Position numbers and translations under genes: made by a program. From Fennellomyces sp. T-0311 (lineage: Eukaryota; Mucoromycota; Mucoromycetes; Mucorales; Lichtheimiaceae): a stretch of DNA of 64,000 bases. Where the stretch lies: assembly GCA_025266875.1 (NCBI GenBank), contig JALLLT010000002.1, forward strand, positions 806,001-870,000, given 5' to 3'. The notes beneath the pieces are model-generated. The model searched no databases and was not told the origin of the DNA. It saw only the letters and a program-made list of their open reading frames with translations. Of this stretch, positions 24,162-34,038 are shown piece by piece (position 1 is the stretch's first letter; every line of letters starts with the position of its first letter).

Positions 24162-25672
24162 TTACAAGCCATAAGTGGAAGTGTCTAACAGAAGACAAAT
24201 CAGCATTTGCCCTAGTGTATTGTATACGTCCATATTCCACTTACCACGCTTGGATGACAACCCGGCGAGCTCACCCAAATTCACATAGCCTTCTTCATTA
24301 CGCAAATGCTTCAGATTCACCTTCTTGCTACTGCTGGCCTCGTCCACCCATTCAGCTCGGCAGTAAACACAAGTAACCTTCGAGCGGCCTTGGGATCTCC
24401 ATGTATCAAAGCAGGACTATTGTGATGTATAAGCTCCCTTTTTCCGTGCTATCCAGAAAGCCGGTGCTCACCTTATGGATGTTGTTTCCGCAAGACTTGC
24501 AGAACAAGATGACTGGCAGTTCTGCTTCTGAGAATTCTTCGAAACAAACGGGGCAGTCAGAAGTATCCAAAGGTCGTCGCTTCGTACCCTCAGCATCACT
24601 ATGTAATGTTAATGGCATTGACTCACTATTCGAATATGGCAATACGTACTCTTCTTGGGATAACGGCTTGCCATACAATTTGTGCTCCAATTGTCTCTGC
24701 ACCTGTTCACTTGCCTATGCACGACAAATATATCAATACCAGCACCATCCATTTTTGGGATCAACTTACGATGACACTGGCATCGGGTGTGCAAGTGGCA
24801 AAGACATCCTCCAAGTCCTATAATACGCATTTGGTCACACTGCTGCGGCTGAGCATCCCATCACTTACCGGCTCTGAGAGATGCAGGCTTTGGCAGGCTG
24901 CTGAGGTTGCGTTGACGTGAAAGACCTTGGTAAGTACCATTAGAATGTGCTTACAATGCGTGCGTCGATAGATGAAGTCCCGGCATTCACATTTGATGGT
25001 GGGGCCGATATCCACAGTGTATTTCTGTAAGACAAGCGTGAGCAAAAACGCATACACAAGAAAGTTACTCTTGTTACATTTCCCGTGCTACCGAGGACTA
25101 AGTCAATGGTGAGTCTCTGTCTTTTTTACGCAGAAAGGGAGTTACCGTCGAATGTTTGGCGGTGTGCATTAACAACGATGCGTTGCACCACGATCATTTT
25201 TTGTGTCTGCGCTCTGAACAGTCGCTCTTGCAGTTTCTAAGCAGCCTGTGAGTGCGTGAATCTACAAGTGTGTCTTCAACGAGCTTACTCTGTGTTGAGG
25301 CGCAAAATGACGCAAAGCTTCCTCCATTTGTGCCTTCTTGGACATGCGCTTCTTCTTTGGCGGTGCTGAAGCATTCTCTTCCTTCCTTGTTCGCTTGGCT
25401 GTCGATTTACTTTTCCTGGATTCCGCATTCTTTGCCTTCTTTTGCTGAGATGCTTTGGTTTCCTTGGGTGGATTCTCCTTGGCCTTCTTTAGTTGATCGG
25501 TGTTATCACTGGCGACAATAGATTCTTTTGACACTTTGCGGTTGGATTGTGTGGTACGTGATGTGCTTGCCGACGTGGAAGGCGCGTTGGAAGCTTGGGT
25601 GCTGCTACTGCTGGCTTCTGCTTGAGATGCAGTGCTGGATTGCGCCTTGATTTGAGATCTTGTGAGAGCCAT
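24162..25672 (-). CDS. SWIM-RING zinc-finger protein, putative E3 ubiquitin ligase
   Basis: Eight exons (25672-25289, 25236-25146, 25097-25078, 25024-24869, 24817-24770, 24714-24472, 24416-24245, 24184-24162) splice to 378 residues; one exon is only 20 nt. The first 128 residues are Ser/Lys-rich and basic (PPKKKRMSKKAQ), suggesting nuclear targeting. A SWIM finger follows: FDVLGSTGN, YTVDIGPTIKCECRDF and THCKH, with the CxC...CxH ligands at about 177-191. A RING-like domain spans about 287-333: CPVC, CKSCGNNIHK, SCFDTW and CVYC. The protein ends RDTSTYGL. SWIM plus RING is the layout of the ZSWIM2/MEX-type E3 ligases, which bind E2 enzymes through the RING. Substrates are unknown. The splice model is consistent throughout. 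Confidence 0.82.
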
Positions 25673-27015
25673 TGAAGAAGCAAACGACGAAAGGTTGACA
25701 CGCTGCGCATTGATTCAGCTGAGTTCACTCGCGTTTGCTCAGAAGATTCTTTACTTTCACGGACCATCCAGGCTTGTCGGTCAACCAGTTATTGTCTCGG
25801 CAAAGCACCATTTAATAATCCAAGCTCTGAACAGCTTTCTACTTCTGCATAGACAACAGAGTGGCCGTCGGGAACATTGCAAACGTCGATTATATGACTG
25901 AGGAACCGACAGTAGAAGTAAGCTCTTTATTTATTTGTATACATCCAATCGAGCACTAATACTACTTTATAATAATTGCCACAGCCGTCTATGTATGACT
26001 TAGAAGCTGCAAGGACCTTCATGAATACTCGGGATTATGCTGGCACTGGCAGATGCAGCGCCCTCAAATCAAACACTCAATCACGAAATAAAATCTCTTC
26101 AGTTTGGTCTCGTCTTCCACTCTAACAGTATTGCTACAACTACACTGCCGCCGATCATTAACATCCTACTCTCGCGTACGCCAACTTCCTAGTTGACATT
26201 CGGCCTATGCCTTGTTGCTTTGGACTTGGGTTTCTTCTGCCAGTCTTCTCTCATGATTTCCTGGTGCACTCTCTTGGCGAGAACGCCAATGTAAAGTAAG
26301 CCTACCTCTTCCCTGTGATCGATAAATGCATGTATAATGTTGTGGCGGATGCAAATCATGGCCTTCGGGTGAATTTACGGCCCAAGCACCTCGGATAGCG
26401 ATTGACTACGGAGTTCCTGGCTCGTTCTATGAAGATTCGGTCCATGGTTCGAGAATACTTGACCTCCTCTATAAGAGAAAAAGCTTTCCCCCCTGTGGAA
26501 TACTTGTGGAAATCCGGAAGGTCGTTGGTCGTTCTGATCATCCTCTTAGTGATCATCCGTGTGATTGCAAAACGTAAGTTATAAGAAATGGGACGAAAAG
26601 GTCCTTTATTATATTTGACAGAATAAAGATGAAGTGACACTGTTTTAGCGCGTGCTAAATTGGAGCGTAATTAAGCGAAAACACATTAAGAAAGGCTGTT
26701 CTTGTCAATTTCAGTTCTGTCCGAATCGATACAGAAGCTACATGACACCGCCCAGAAAAGTACTGGAACGCGTCTACGGCCTACTGATCTATTTTTAGTC
26801 GTAACTCTGTCCCAAGGAAAGCAAGAGGTACAAAATTAACGCTCATGATTTGGAGCACAGATGCATAATTTTAAAGAGCTTTCATTTGTACTATTCTTAT
26901 TTTAGTGAAAAAAAACATAAAAAGGCGTCGGTTTTAAATAAGCCTTTTCCAGCGACGCTGGCTCCATCTTATAATAACACCATCACATTGATTTGAAATT
27001 CTCAACAAAACATAC
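25673..27015. other. Intergenic region with a decayed coding sequence
   Basis: Upstream side of the SWIM-RING gene. It holds the frameshifted minus-strand coding relic described at 26140-26640; the rest shows nothing recognisable. Confidence 0.4.
26140..26640 (-). pseudogene. Decayed coding sequence of unknown, probably repeated, family
   Basis: The minus strand carries two adjoining frames with coding character that must be joined by a shift near 26355-26365. The upstream one reads ITRMITKRMIRTTNDLPDF and TMDRIFIERARNSVV; the downstream one ICIRHNIIHAFIDHREEVG, LLYIGVLAKRVHQEI and REDWQKKPKSKATRHR. Part of the first frame has a relative at 22351-22420. Two related copies, both broken, suggest an old mobile or multicopy sequence. 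I do not recognise the family. Confidence 0.4.
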
Positions 27016-27017
27016 TA

Positions 27018-27189
27018 CAGTGGCCGCTTTATATAGCGATATTTTGTATAACGATAATTCGATATAACGATACAATTCTCGACGCACCAAAACGGTAATC
27101 ACTGCCAAATCCCATTTTATATAACGATATTTCGATATAACGATAAAGTTTGGGCTGCACCATCGTATCGTTATATAAAGCGGCCACTG
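27018..27189. mobile_element. Pogo/Tc1-mariner-like MITE, 172 bp
   Basis: Begins CAGTGGCCGCTTTATATAGC and ends with the inverted form of CAGTGGCCGCTTTATATAAC; 23 of the first 24 bases match. It is flanked by TA at 27016-27017 and 27190-27191, the Tc1/mariner-pogo target. The interior holds several further ATATAACGATA motifs. There is no coding capacity, so it depends on a transposase elsewhere. Confidence 0.8.
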
Positions 27190-27532
27190 TAATGAAGTAG
27201 GGAGATTCAGTCGATGGATCAGATTTATATCTTGCCATCGCATTATGTGCCCGCAACCTCAGATTCTCGACTTTGAAGCTGTTTTGCCTCTATCTATTCA
27301 CTCTTTATGCTTTTTTTTTTACATAATACGTTTCATTTCACTTTTGACTTTACATTTCCTATGGTTTTCAAATTTGCCGTTTTCAGGTTTTGCTTTCTGG
27401 TCAACTGTTTCTAAGCTCGGCCTATTTTTGTCATAATTCGATCTAAATTACACTAGAAACACGAACTAAACTAACTCGAATTGCTTCTGCCTGGGGCAAC
27501 CACTACAAATTATTCTTGGTAATGATTTTTTT

Positions 27533-27618
27533 GAAGTGGTTAAACGTATAAGGTTTTTAACCGCTTGAATTGCTAAAAATGGTAGTACAAGTGGTTAAAA
27601 AGCTTATGTTTAACCGCT
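27533..27618. repeat. Imperfect palindrome built from GGTTAAA/TTTAACC motifs
   Basis: Left arm 27533-27566 and right arm 27589-27618 are imperfect inverted copies, and each arm itself contains GTGGTTAAA and TTTAACCGC facing each other. More AACCAC and TTTAACCA follow to 27635. It could fold as a hairpin, be a foldback insertion, or be a cluster of protein-binding sites. Confidence 0.55.
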
Positions 27619-27666
27619 GTAACCACTTTTAACCATCGAAACTATTTGCAGTGCATACTATCAATA

Positions 27667-28078
27667 AGGTAGTTCAACAGTTCCATAAGTCCATAAGCTC
27701 AGGAAATCTAAGAAAAAGCTAAGTTTCGGTAAAAAATTGTGCCATCCAATGATAAGTAGCTTAGATACGAAACTGTGAAGTACTTTAAATGTAAACAGAT
27801 AAACAAGGTGCTTTATAAGCTATTCAACTCAGAAATTATTTGCAATTGATGGAATGACGCTTGTATTTGCATTTATGAACGAGATTAGCTACCTTTTCTG
27901 CTTTTTGCCAAGAATGACATTTGTTTGAAATACTTCTTAGCGTGTTCTAGCGATTTTCATCATAAGAAGATCCATAAGAAAAGGCGGAGTGAACTATGGC
28001 CAATCATAATGATCACAAAAATCTCTCTTCTCTTAGATTTCCCGAGCTTATGGATTTATGGAACTGTTGAGCTACCCT
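27667..28078. mobile_element. Non-coding element with about 50-bp terminal inverted repeats
   Basis: The left end (27672-27717) and the inverted right end share TCAACAGTTCCATAA, CCATAAGCTC and GGAAATCTAAGA; 42 of 46 aligned bases match. The outer bases are AGGTAG and, inverted, AGGGTAG. AATA occurs immediately outside on both sides (27663-27666, 28079-28082) and may be the target duplication. No coding capacity. The superfamily cannot be named. Confidence 0.65.
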
Positions 28079-28082
28079 AATA

Positions 28083-29649
28083 ACTATACGTATATCGTAT
28101 CCCATATAAAGATAAATATACCTCTCGTCGCTGTAAGCGAAGCAAATCAGCCTTTAAGTACAAAAGTATCAATCACACTTATATAAATCTGAAGAACTAT
28201 TCCAGGAATACTGGCCGTGAGAGCTCTATTTGATCACTCTACCTCTGATAACTCATCCAAATTCCTTGTCAGTCTACATTTTATTTATCTTCAGTGACAT
28301 AACTCCCTGTTCCTTATTGAAAAGGTTCGATATTATAACACCGTATATTTCGCCCTCGTTTCTACTGCTCTTCCTAATCTGTCAAGTCATTTTCGGTATT
28401 GAATGAGATAGAAAGCGGTAAGAACCGATTTCTGGGTATTCTCCAGAAAATTTTTTTATCTAGCGCTTGGTATAGCTAGCTAGAAAATCGATCGGGTACC
28501 CATTTTTTCCCTCTACAAAGTGTACTATTACATCAAGTAACTCCGTTCGCTAGATTAATCAGAAAAAGTGACGAGAAACGCATTTGCTGACACCACCAGC
28601 GATTCGATTTAACTTGATGTGTAGAAACGCATCATAGATGAAACAGAGACATATCCAGAGGGTTAGATAGCTAGTTGAACTAGCAATGAAGTAAGATGTT
28701 TTATTTAAGGCAAGCAAGATACTATAGACGTATTTTGTAAGAGAAAAAGTAATTCCATAGCTGCATGTTTTTAGAACTAGTTAAAAAAGTGGATGAATGA
28801 AGAATTTATCCGATGATTCACTCAAGTGCAGTTCAATATGAGCGTTGGCCTACTGCACGAGTTTCACGAGTTTCTCAACGCGACGACTATCATTCGTTGC
28901 CATAAATGAGTACGTAGAAGCTATATGATTCTAGAAAGCTTACCTTCCATAAGATCGGGAAGGAGCAAAATGCACTCAGTCAAGAACGGGAGCCATTCCT
29001 TGCTCATGCACATAGGTTTCTTCCGGCACTTGAAAGCAACGAAATGGATTTCGGTAATTTTCTATTGCCATATCTTCAGTCTTCACTACAACAATGTAAG
29101 AAAGCAAGCACATGAAGATTCTTCACTCCCCAAGATCATATGAAAAGAATGAATCGAAGCTGTTGCCTTAGACAATAGAATAGGTCATACTGGTGTAGCG
29201 CCGACTTTTCTTAGTAAGATGCGCGATATTACATTATTGCACTAGTCTTCTTGCTAAATCTGTGCTACATACCATTTGGACACATGTATATCAAAGTGCA
29301 ACAGTTCCTTTTCAGATAGCGATGACCGAAGCGGTGTTTCTGCCTACACATGTCTCATTGAAGGCATTGAAGCATGAAACTACTGGTTACACAAGCCGAT
29401 TGAAAAGGCGTATTGAACAAACTATTGCTTGTTGAAACCCTCCACCGTGGCTTACGTGATGCGGGCGACGAAGGATTCCAAGAGTTAAATCGGCTAGTGA
29501 ATCCTCTCCACTTGGAATTGTCTTCTTGTGTCATTCTTACCATAGTCAATAGCTAGCGAACAGGGGTTTCAGAAAAATTCGAAACCTTGACGTTTAGAAC
29601 GACTACCTTTCGTCATGGGCCCTGTCTGTAGAAATCCTTCTTGAACGTC
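28083..29649. other. Intergenic region upstream of elongation factor 3
   Basis: AT-rich, with no supported gene. The last 300 bp have higher GC and presumably include the EF-3 promoter; no TATA box is obvious. Confidence 0.4.
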
Positions 29650-32600
29650 ATGTCATTCCTACCCGATACAAGCACGGCCTCTGGTGCTGCAGCTGCAGCC
29701 GACGAAAGCAAGCTTCGATCACTCGCACAATTCATCAAGACGAAGCGTGTGCGAATCGGTGAAAAGGAGGCCAATGATGCCAAAGTGCTGCTGAAAAAGC
29801 TTTTCGATGCCAAAGATGACGAAGAGCGAAGCACATTGGCGAAACAGGCTGCAGAGTATGCCAACACGTACGGTGTACGTGCTCTCAAGACTTGCCACTT
29901 GGACAGCGCCATATCCTCCGAGCTGTTTGCAAAGAAGATCCGGTCCCCGCAAGTTCTGGCTGCTATGGAATTGGCTAGTTGCTTGATCGACTCGAACCAG
30001 AATCTCCATGGTCAACTCGAGCCCTACCTGGCAACATTCATTGCCCCGATGTTGGATCTCCAAGGTGACAAGCAACAAAAGACCAAAGATATGGCGGCTG
30101 CGACGGCCAAAAAGTTGGTTAGTGGTCTCAATCCAACTGCCACCCGTCCTATCCTGCAAGTCTGTCTTGGTGGTCTCGAGAACTCGCGCAAGTGGCCCAC
30201 AAAGATGCTCTCATTGGCTCTTATCGAGCAGCTTGCTACCAAGAACCCCATGCAACTGCTCGCCTGCATCCCTGAGTTGATTCCGGTTGTGTCGGACTGC
30301 ATGTGGGACACCAAGGCCGAAGTTAAGAAGGCTGCAACGCACTGCATGAGTACTTGCTGCAGCCTGTTGGACAACAAGGATATCGAGCGATTTATTCCGG
30401 CTGTGATTGAATGCATCAACCATCCAGACAACGTGCCAGAAACCATCCATCAGCTCGGTGCCACCACTTTTGTGCAGGAAGTCGATGCCGCCACCCTCTC
30501 GCTCATGGTCCCCTTGCTTGCGCGTGGTCTGCGTGAACGACAAACGGCCATCAAGCGAAAGTCGGCTGTTATTATCGACAATATGTGCAAGCTCGTTGAC
30601 GATCCTGATGTAGCTGCACCTTTCCTGCCCGTTCTGTTACCTGCGCTCGACCATGTGCAGGATGTTGTTGCCGATCCTGAATGCCGCGGCGTTGTGACTA
30701 AGGCACTGGCCACTTTGAAGCGTGTTGGCGGCGCCGATCAACAGGTGCTCAGTGTTACAGAGAAGCGTGACAAGGTTACCAAGACACTTGATCATTTGAT
30801 GCCAACCAAACTCGATGGATTCTTCACCACTGTGCGCAAGTTCATGATTGAAATGGCCGTGGCACTTTCCTTGAGCAAGGACTTTAGCAAGAAATCATGG
30901 ATCGAAGCCATCGCACCACATGCTGGAACGTGGTTGCTCGCGTCCGGTCGTGAACAAGGCGAATGGGGCGAAGAACAAGAAAAGGAAGCGGAGAAACTTG
31001 CCCTTGCTGCATTGTCTCACTGCGAGGAAGCCGTCGCTGTCCACACCGGTGAAGAAGAAGACGATGACGAAGGCGAAGAACTTTGCAACTGTGAATTCTC
31101 TCTTGCATATGGTGCCAAGATCTTGCTCAATCGAACAGCACTGAAACTCAAGCGCGGTCGTCGGTACGGTTTGTGCGGACCCAACGGTTGTGGCAAATCA
31201 ACTCTTATGCGCGCCATTGCCAATGAGCAGTTGGAAGGTTTCCCGCCTAAATCGGTACTCAAGACTGTATATGTCGAGCACGACATTGATGGATCCGAAG
31301 CAGACACCGGTCTTGTCGATTTTATCGCGGCATCCAAGGGTGTCGAGTACAGCAACAAGGAGGAGATTGCCAAGATCTTGCGCGACTATGGTTTCAGCGA
31401 AGATATGGTCAAGTTCCAGAACATTGGATCGCTTTCCGGTGGTTGGAAGATGAAACTTGCCTTGGCGCGTGCCATGCTCATGAACGCCGATATCCTGCTG
31501 TTGGACGAACCGACCAACCATCTGGACGTTGTCAACGTTGCTTGGTTGGAGAACTATCTGCTTGGTCTGAAGCATGTCACATCCATAATTGTGTCTCACG
31601 ACTCTGGATTCTTGGATCATGTGTGTTCAGATATTATCCATTACGAAGGCAATTACAAGCTCAAGCGATACAAGGGTAACTTGTCCGAGTTCGTTAAGAA
31701 GGTGCCTCGTGCTCAATCCTACTACTCACTCGATGCTGCACAAATGACATTCAAGTTCCCTGAGCCTGGTTATTTGGAAGGTGTCAAGACCAAGGAACGA
31801 GCTATTCTCAAGATGAAGGATGTCGATTTCCAGTATCCCGGTACGAGCCGCAAGCAATTGAAAAACATCACTATGCAGTGCTCACTTGCCAGTCGCGTTG
31901 CTGTGATTGGTCCCAATGGTGCAGGCAAGTCGACACTGATCAAGCTTTTGACAGGCGAAATCGAACCAACAAGTGGCACTGTTTGGAAGCATCCCAATTT
32001 GCGTATTGCCTACGTTGCTCAGCACGCTTTCCACCATATTGAGAAGCATCTGGACATTTCTCCGAACGAATACATTCAGTGGCGTTACGCGACCGGCGAA
32101 GACCGCGAAGAATTGGAGAAGGTTGACCGTCAGATCACAGAGGAAGAAGAAAAACAGATGCAGCAGGCGTTTGTTATCGAAGGCGAGAAGCGTGTTTTGG
32201 AAGAAATCGTGGGTCGACGAAAACTCAAGCAGAGTTACGAGTACGAAGTTCGATGGGTTGGCAAATCTTCCGTAGATAACACTTGGATTTCCCGTCAACG
32301 TTTGGAGATGATGGGCTTTGGAAAGAAGATCGCCGAATGTGATGCGCAAGAAGCTGCCAAATCGGGTCTGACACGCCCTCTCACAGCTAAAGAAATCGAA
32401 AAGCATTTGACTGAAGTTGGATTGGAACCAGAGTTTGCCACCCACTCACGTATCCGTGGTCTTTCCGGAGGTCAAAAGGTCAAATTGGTGATTGGTGCAG
32501 CGATGTGGAACAGACCTCACATGCTCGTGCTTGACGAACCAACCAATTATCTCGATCGCGAATCCTTGGGTGCATTGGCCAGTGCTATTCGCGAATATGG

Positions 32601-32898
32601 TGGCGGCGTCGTCATTGTAACGCATAACCGAGAATTCTCAGAAGCTCTCTGTCAAGAAGTCTGGAAGGTCGATAACGGCGAATTAAAGGCTTCCGGTCAC
32701 AATTGGGTCACTGGCCAAGGATCGACTGTCATTGAAGAGAAGGAGCAAGAAGATATGGTCGATGCTCAGGGAAACACCATCAAGGCAGTCAAGAAGAAGG
32801 AGAAGCTGAGCTCCAAGGAACTGCGTAAGAAGAAGAAGGAGCGTATGGAACGCCGAAAGCGTGGTGAAGAAGTGTACTCTGATGAAGACGATTGGTAG
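29650..32898 (+). CDS. TEF3: Translation elongation factor 3 (EF-3), ABC-F ATPase
   Basis: Intronless, 1082 residues; the yeast protein is about 1044. The start is the ATG at 29650 (MSFLPDTSTA); no ATG lies further upstream in frame. Order of parts: N-terminal HEAT repeats (about 20-340), four-helix region, then two ABC cassettes. Cassette 1 has Walker A GPNGCGKST (about 510), signature LSGGWKMKLALARAM and Walker B ILLLDEPTNHLD. Cassette 2 has Walker A GPNGAGKST (about 754), signature LSGGQKVKLVIGAAMW and MLVLDEPTNYLD. The EF-3-specific chromodomain is inserted in cassette 2 (about 850-915, YEYEVRWVGKSS). The tail is Lys-rich (KKKEKLSSKELRKKKKERME), as needed for ribosome binding. EF-3 is an essential fungal factor that releases deacylated tRNA from the E site. 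All catalytic motifs are intact. Confidence 0.98.
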   Translation: MSFLPDTSTASGAAAAADESKLRSLAQFIKTKRVRIGEKEANDAKVLLKKLFDAKDDEERSTLAKQAAEYANTYGVRALKTCHLDSAISSELFAKKIRSPQVLAAMELASCLIDSNQNLHGQLEPYLATFIAPMLDLQGDKQQKTKDMAAATAKKLVSGLNPTATRPILQVCLGGLENSRKWPTKMLSLALIEQLATKNPMQLLACIPELIPVVSDCMWDTKAEVKKAATHCMSTCCSLLDNKDIERFIPAVIECINHPDNVPETIHQLGATTFVQEVDAATLSLMVPLLARGLRERQTAIKRKSAVIIDNMCKLVDDPDVAAPFLPVLLPALDHVQDVVADPECRGVVTKALATLKRVGGADQQVLSVTEKRDKVTKTLDHLMPTKLDGFFTTVRKFMIEMAVALSLSKDFSKKSWIEAIAPHAGTWLLASGREQGEWGEEQEKEAEKLALAALSHCEEAVAVHTGEEEDDDEGEELCNCEFSLAYGAKILLNRTALKLKRGRRYGLCGPNGCGKSTLMRAIANEQLEGFPPKSVLKTVYVEHDIDGSEADTGLVDFIAASKGVEYSNKEEIAKILRDYGFSEDMVKFQNIGSLSGGWKMKLALARAMLMNADILLLDEPTNHLDVVNVAWLENYLLGLKHVTSIIVSHDSGFLDHVCSDIIHYEGNYKLKRYKGNLSEFVKKVPRAQSYYSLDAAQMTFKFPEPGYLEGVKTKERAILKMKDVDFQYPGTSRKQLKNITMQCSLASRVAVIGPNGAGKSTLIKLLTGEIEPTSGTVWKHPNLRIAYVAQHAFHHIEKHLDISPNEYIQWRYATGEDREELEKVDRQITEEEEKQMQQAFVIEGEKRVLEEIVGRRKLKQSYEYEVRWVGKSSVDNTWISRQRLEMMGFGKKIAECDAQEAAKSGLTRPLTAKEIEKHLTEVGLEPEFATHSRIRGLSGGQKVKLVIGAAMWNRPHMLVLDEPTNYLDRESLGALASAIREYGGGVVIVTHNREFSEALCQEVWKVDNGELKASGHNWVTGQGSTVIEEKEQEDMVDAQGNTIKAVKKKEKLSSKELRKKKKERMERRKRGEEVYSDEDDW

Positions 32899-33681
32899 TA
32901 ATTCTTTAACTGCTTCCTCATTCTTTCTCTTTCATGTATAACTCGGATAATAAATCATATTTGTACAAACGTATCTTTTGCTTCTCAGTGTTGTTTAAGT
33001 TCACCGATTCTTTCAACATGCTTGGGTTCGTATGGTGATTTCTCTACAGAAGGGATATGCATTTTGCTTTACACCTCTGCTTCCATTAAAAAGATCGACG
33101 TTTACAGCTGCAGAAAGCGTCAAGTAATCATAGCATCTTTGTTTGCACCCTTCATGCTTATACATGAGCAAATTTTATTGCATGACATAATTGAGAGTAA
33201 TTATGCCTGTAATACATAGCTACATCCCAAGATGTAGTTCTCATTCATCACTTTCGCTACATATGTATGCTCATGACATGTGTCACAATTCAACGTAAAA
33301 GTCTATATTGATCGGTACAAGATCATATGTATGTTTGGCTTTAGCGCATCTATATTTACCTTGCATAACGGCAGCTGCAGAATCGGAATGTTCCCAGTGG
33401 AATAATGACAACAGTTAGAAAACACGACTTTATTTTATCCGCTCTAATGCAAGCACATTTATGCAGTGACATGCCTCTCTAATGCGTCAAATTGGTAAAC
33501 AATTTATGCATGTGTCGTGATTTTCCATCAGCAATATAATGAATTTTATTGAACATTGATGTAGACTGTTGGCTGAGTACGCGACAAAGCAGCGTATCTG
33601 TTTACTTTGTGGTAAGAACCACTTGTGCATTAATGCATATCGGACGCCTCTTTCTATGTGACAGTTCTTTGTCAAAAAAGC
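32899..33681. other. Intergenic region after EF-3
   Basis: Holds the EF-3 3' UTR with an AATAAAT signal near 32949. No gene seen before the TATA box of the next gene. Confidence 0.4.
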
Positions 33682-33689
33682 TATATAAG
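33682..33689 (+). promoter_or_regulatory. TATA box of acidic secreted gene 1
   Basis: TATATAAG, 66 bp upstream of the ATG at 33748. Confidence 0.55.
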
Positions 33690-33747
33690 CCTGAAAACCA
33701 AGGCTGTAAAAAAACATTATCAATACATCGCCAACTTTTTCTACAAA

Positions 33748-34038
33748 ATGCTCCAACGATTCAACATTATAGCTTTGTTTGCCATGATCCTTTTGGCTGT
33801 GGTGGTCTACGGTGCTCCTGTCCAGGACAATCGAGGTATTCAAAAATTCAATCATCTACGCAAGCGAGCCGCTCCTGTTACTGTCCCAGATGGTGATGAG
33901 AATGAAGCCGAGGAAGAAGAGGCAGACGAGGATGAAAGCCCTGCATCTGCTGCTCGTGGTGCGGTTGGCAAAGGCAATCCAACTGGCGAAAAGGATGAGA
34001 ATGAGGCTGAAGCAGACGAAGATGACAGAGGAGACTAA
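33748..34038 (+). CDS. Small secreted acidic protein 1 with dibasic site
   Basis: Single exon, 96 residues. The ATG at 33748 gives a clean signal peptide (MLQRFNIIALFAMILLAVVV, cut near YGAP). The mature part is short: a segment ending in FNHLRKR, a Kex2-type dibasic site, then AAPVTVPDGDENEAEEEE and more Asp/Glu to the end. No cysteines and no known domain. The same plan (signal peptide, short variable part, KR, acidic tail) recurs at 36475 and 37819, and in expanded form at 51115. I infer a propeptide processed in the Golgi; the acidic tail may be a solubility or sorting spacer. Function unknown. Confidence 0.7.
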   Translation: MLQRFNIIALFAMILLAVVVYGAPVQDNRGIQKFNHLRKRAAPVTVPDGDENEAEEEEADEDESPASAARGAVGKGNPTGEKDENEAEADEDDRGD

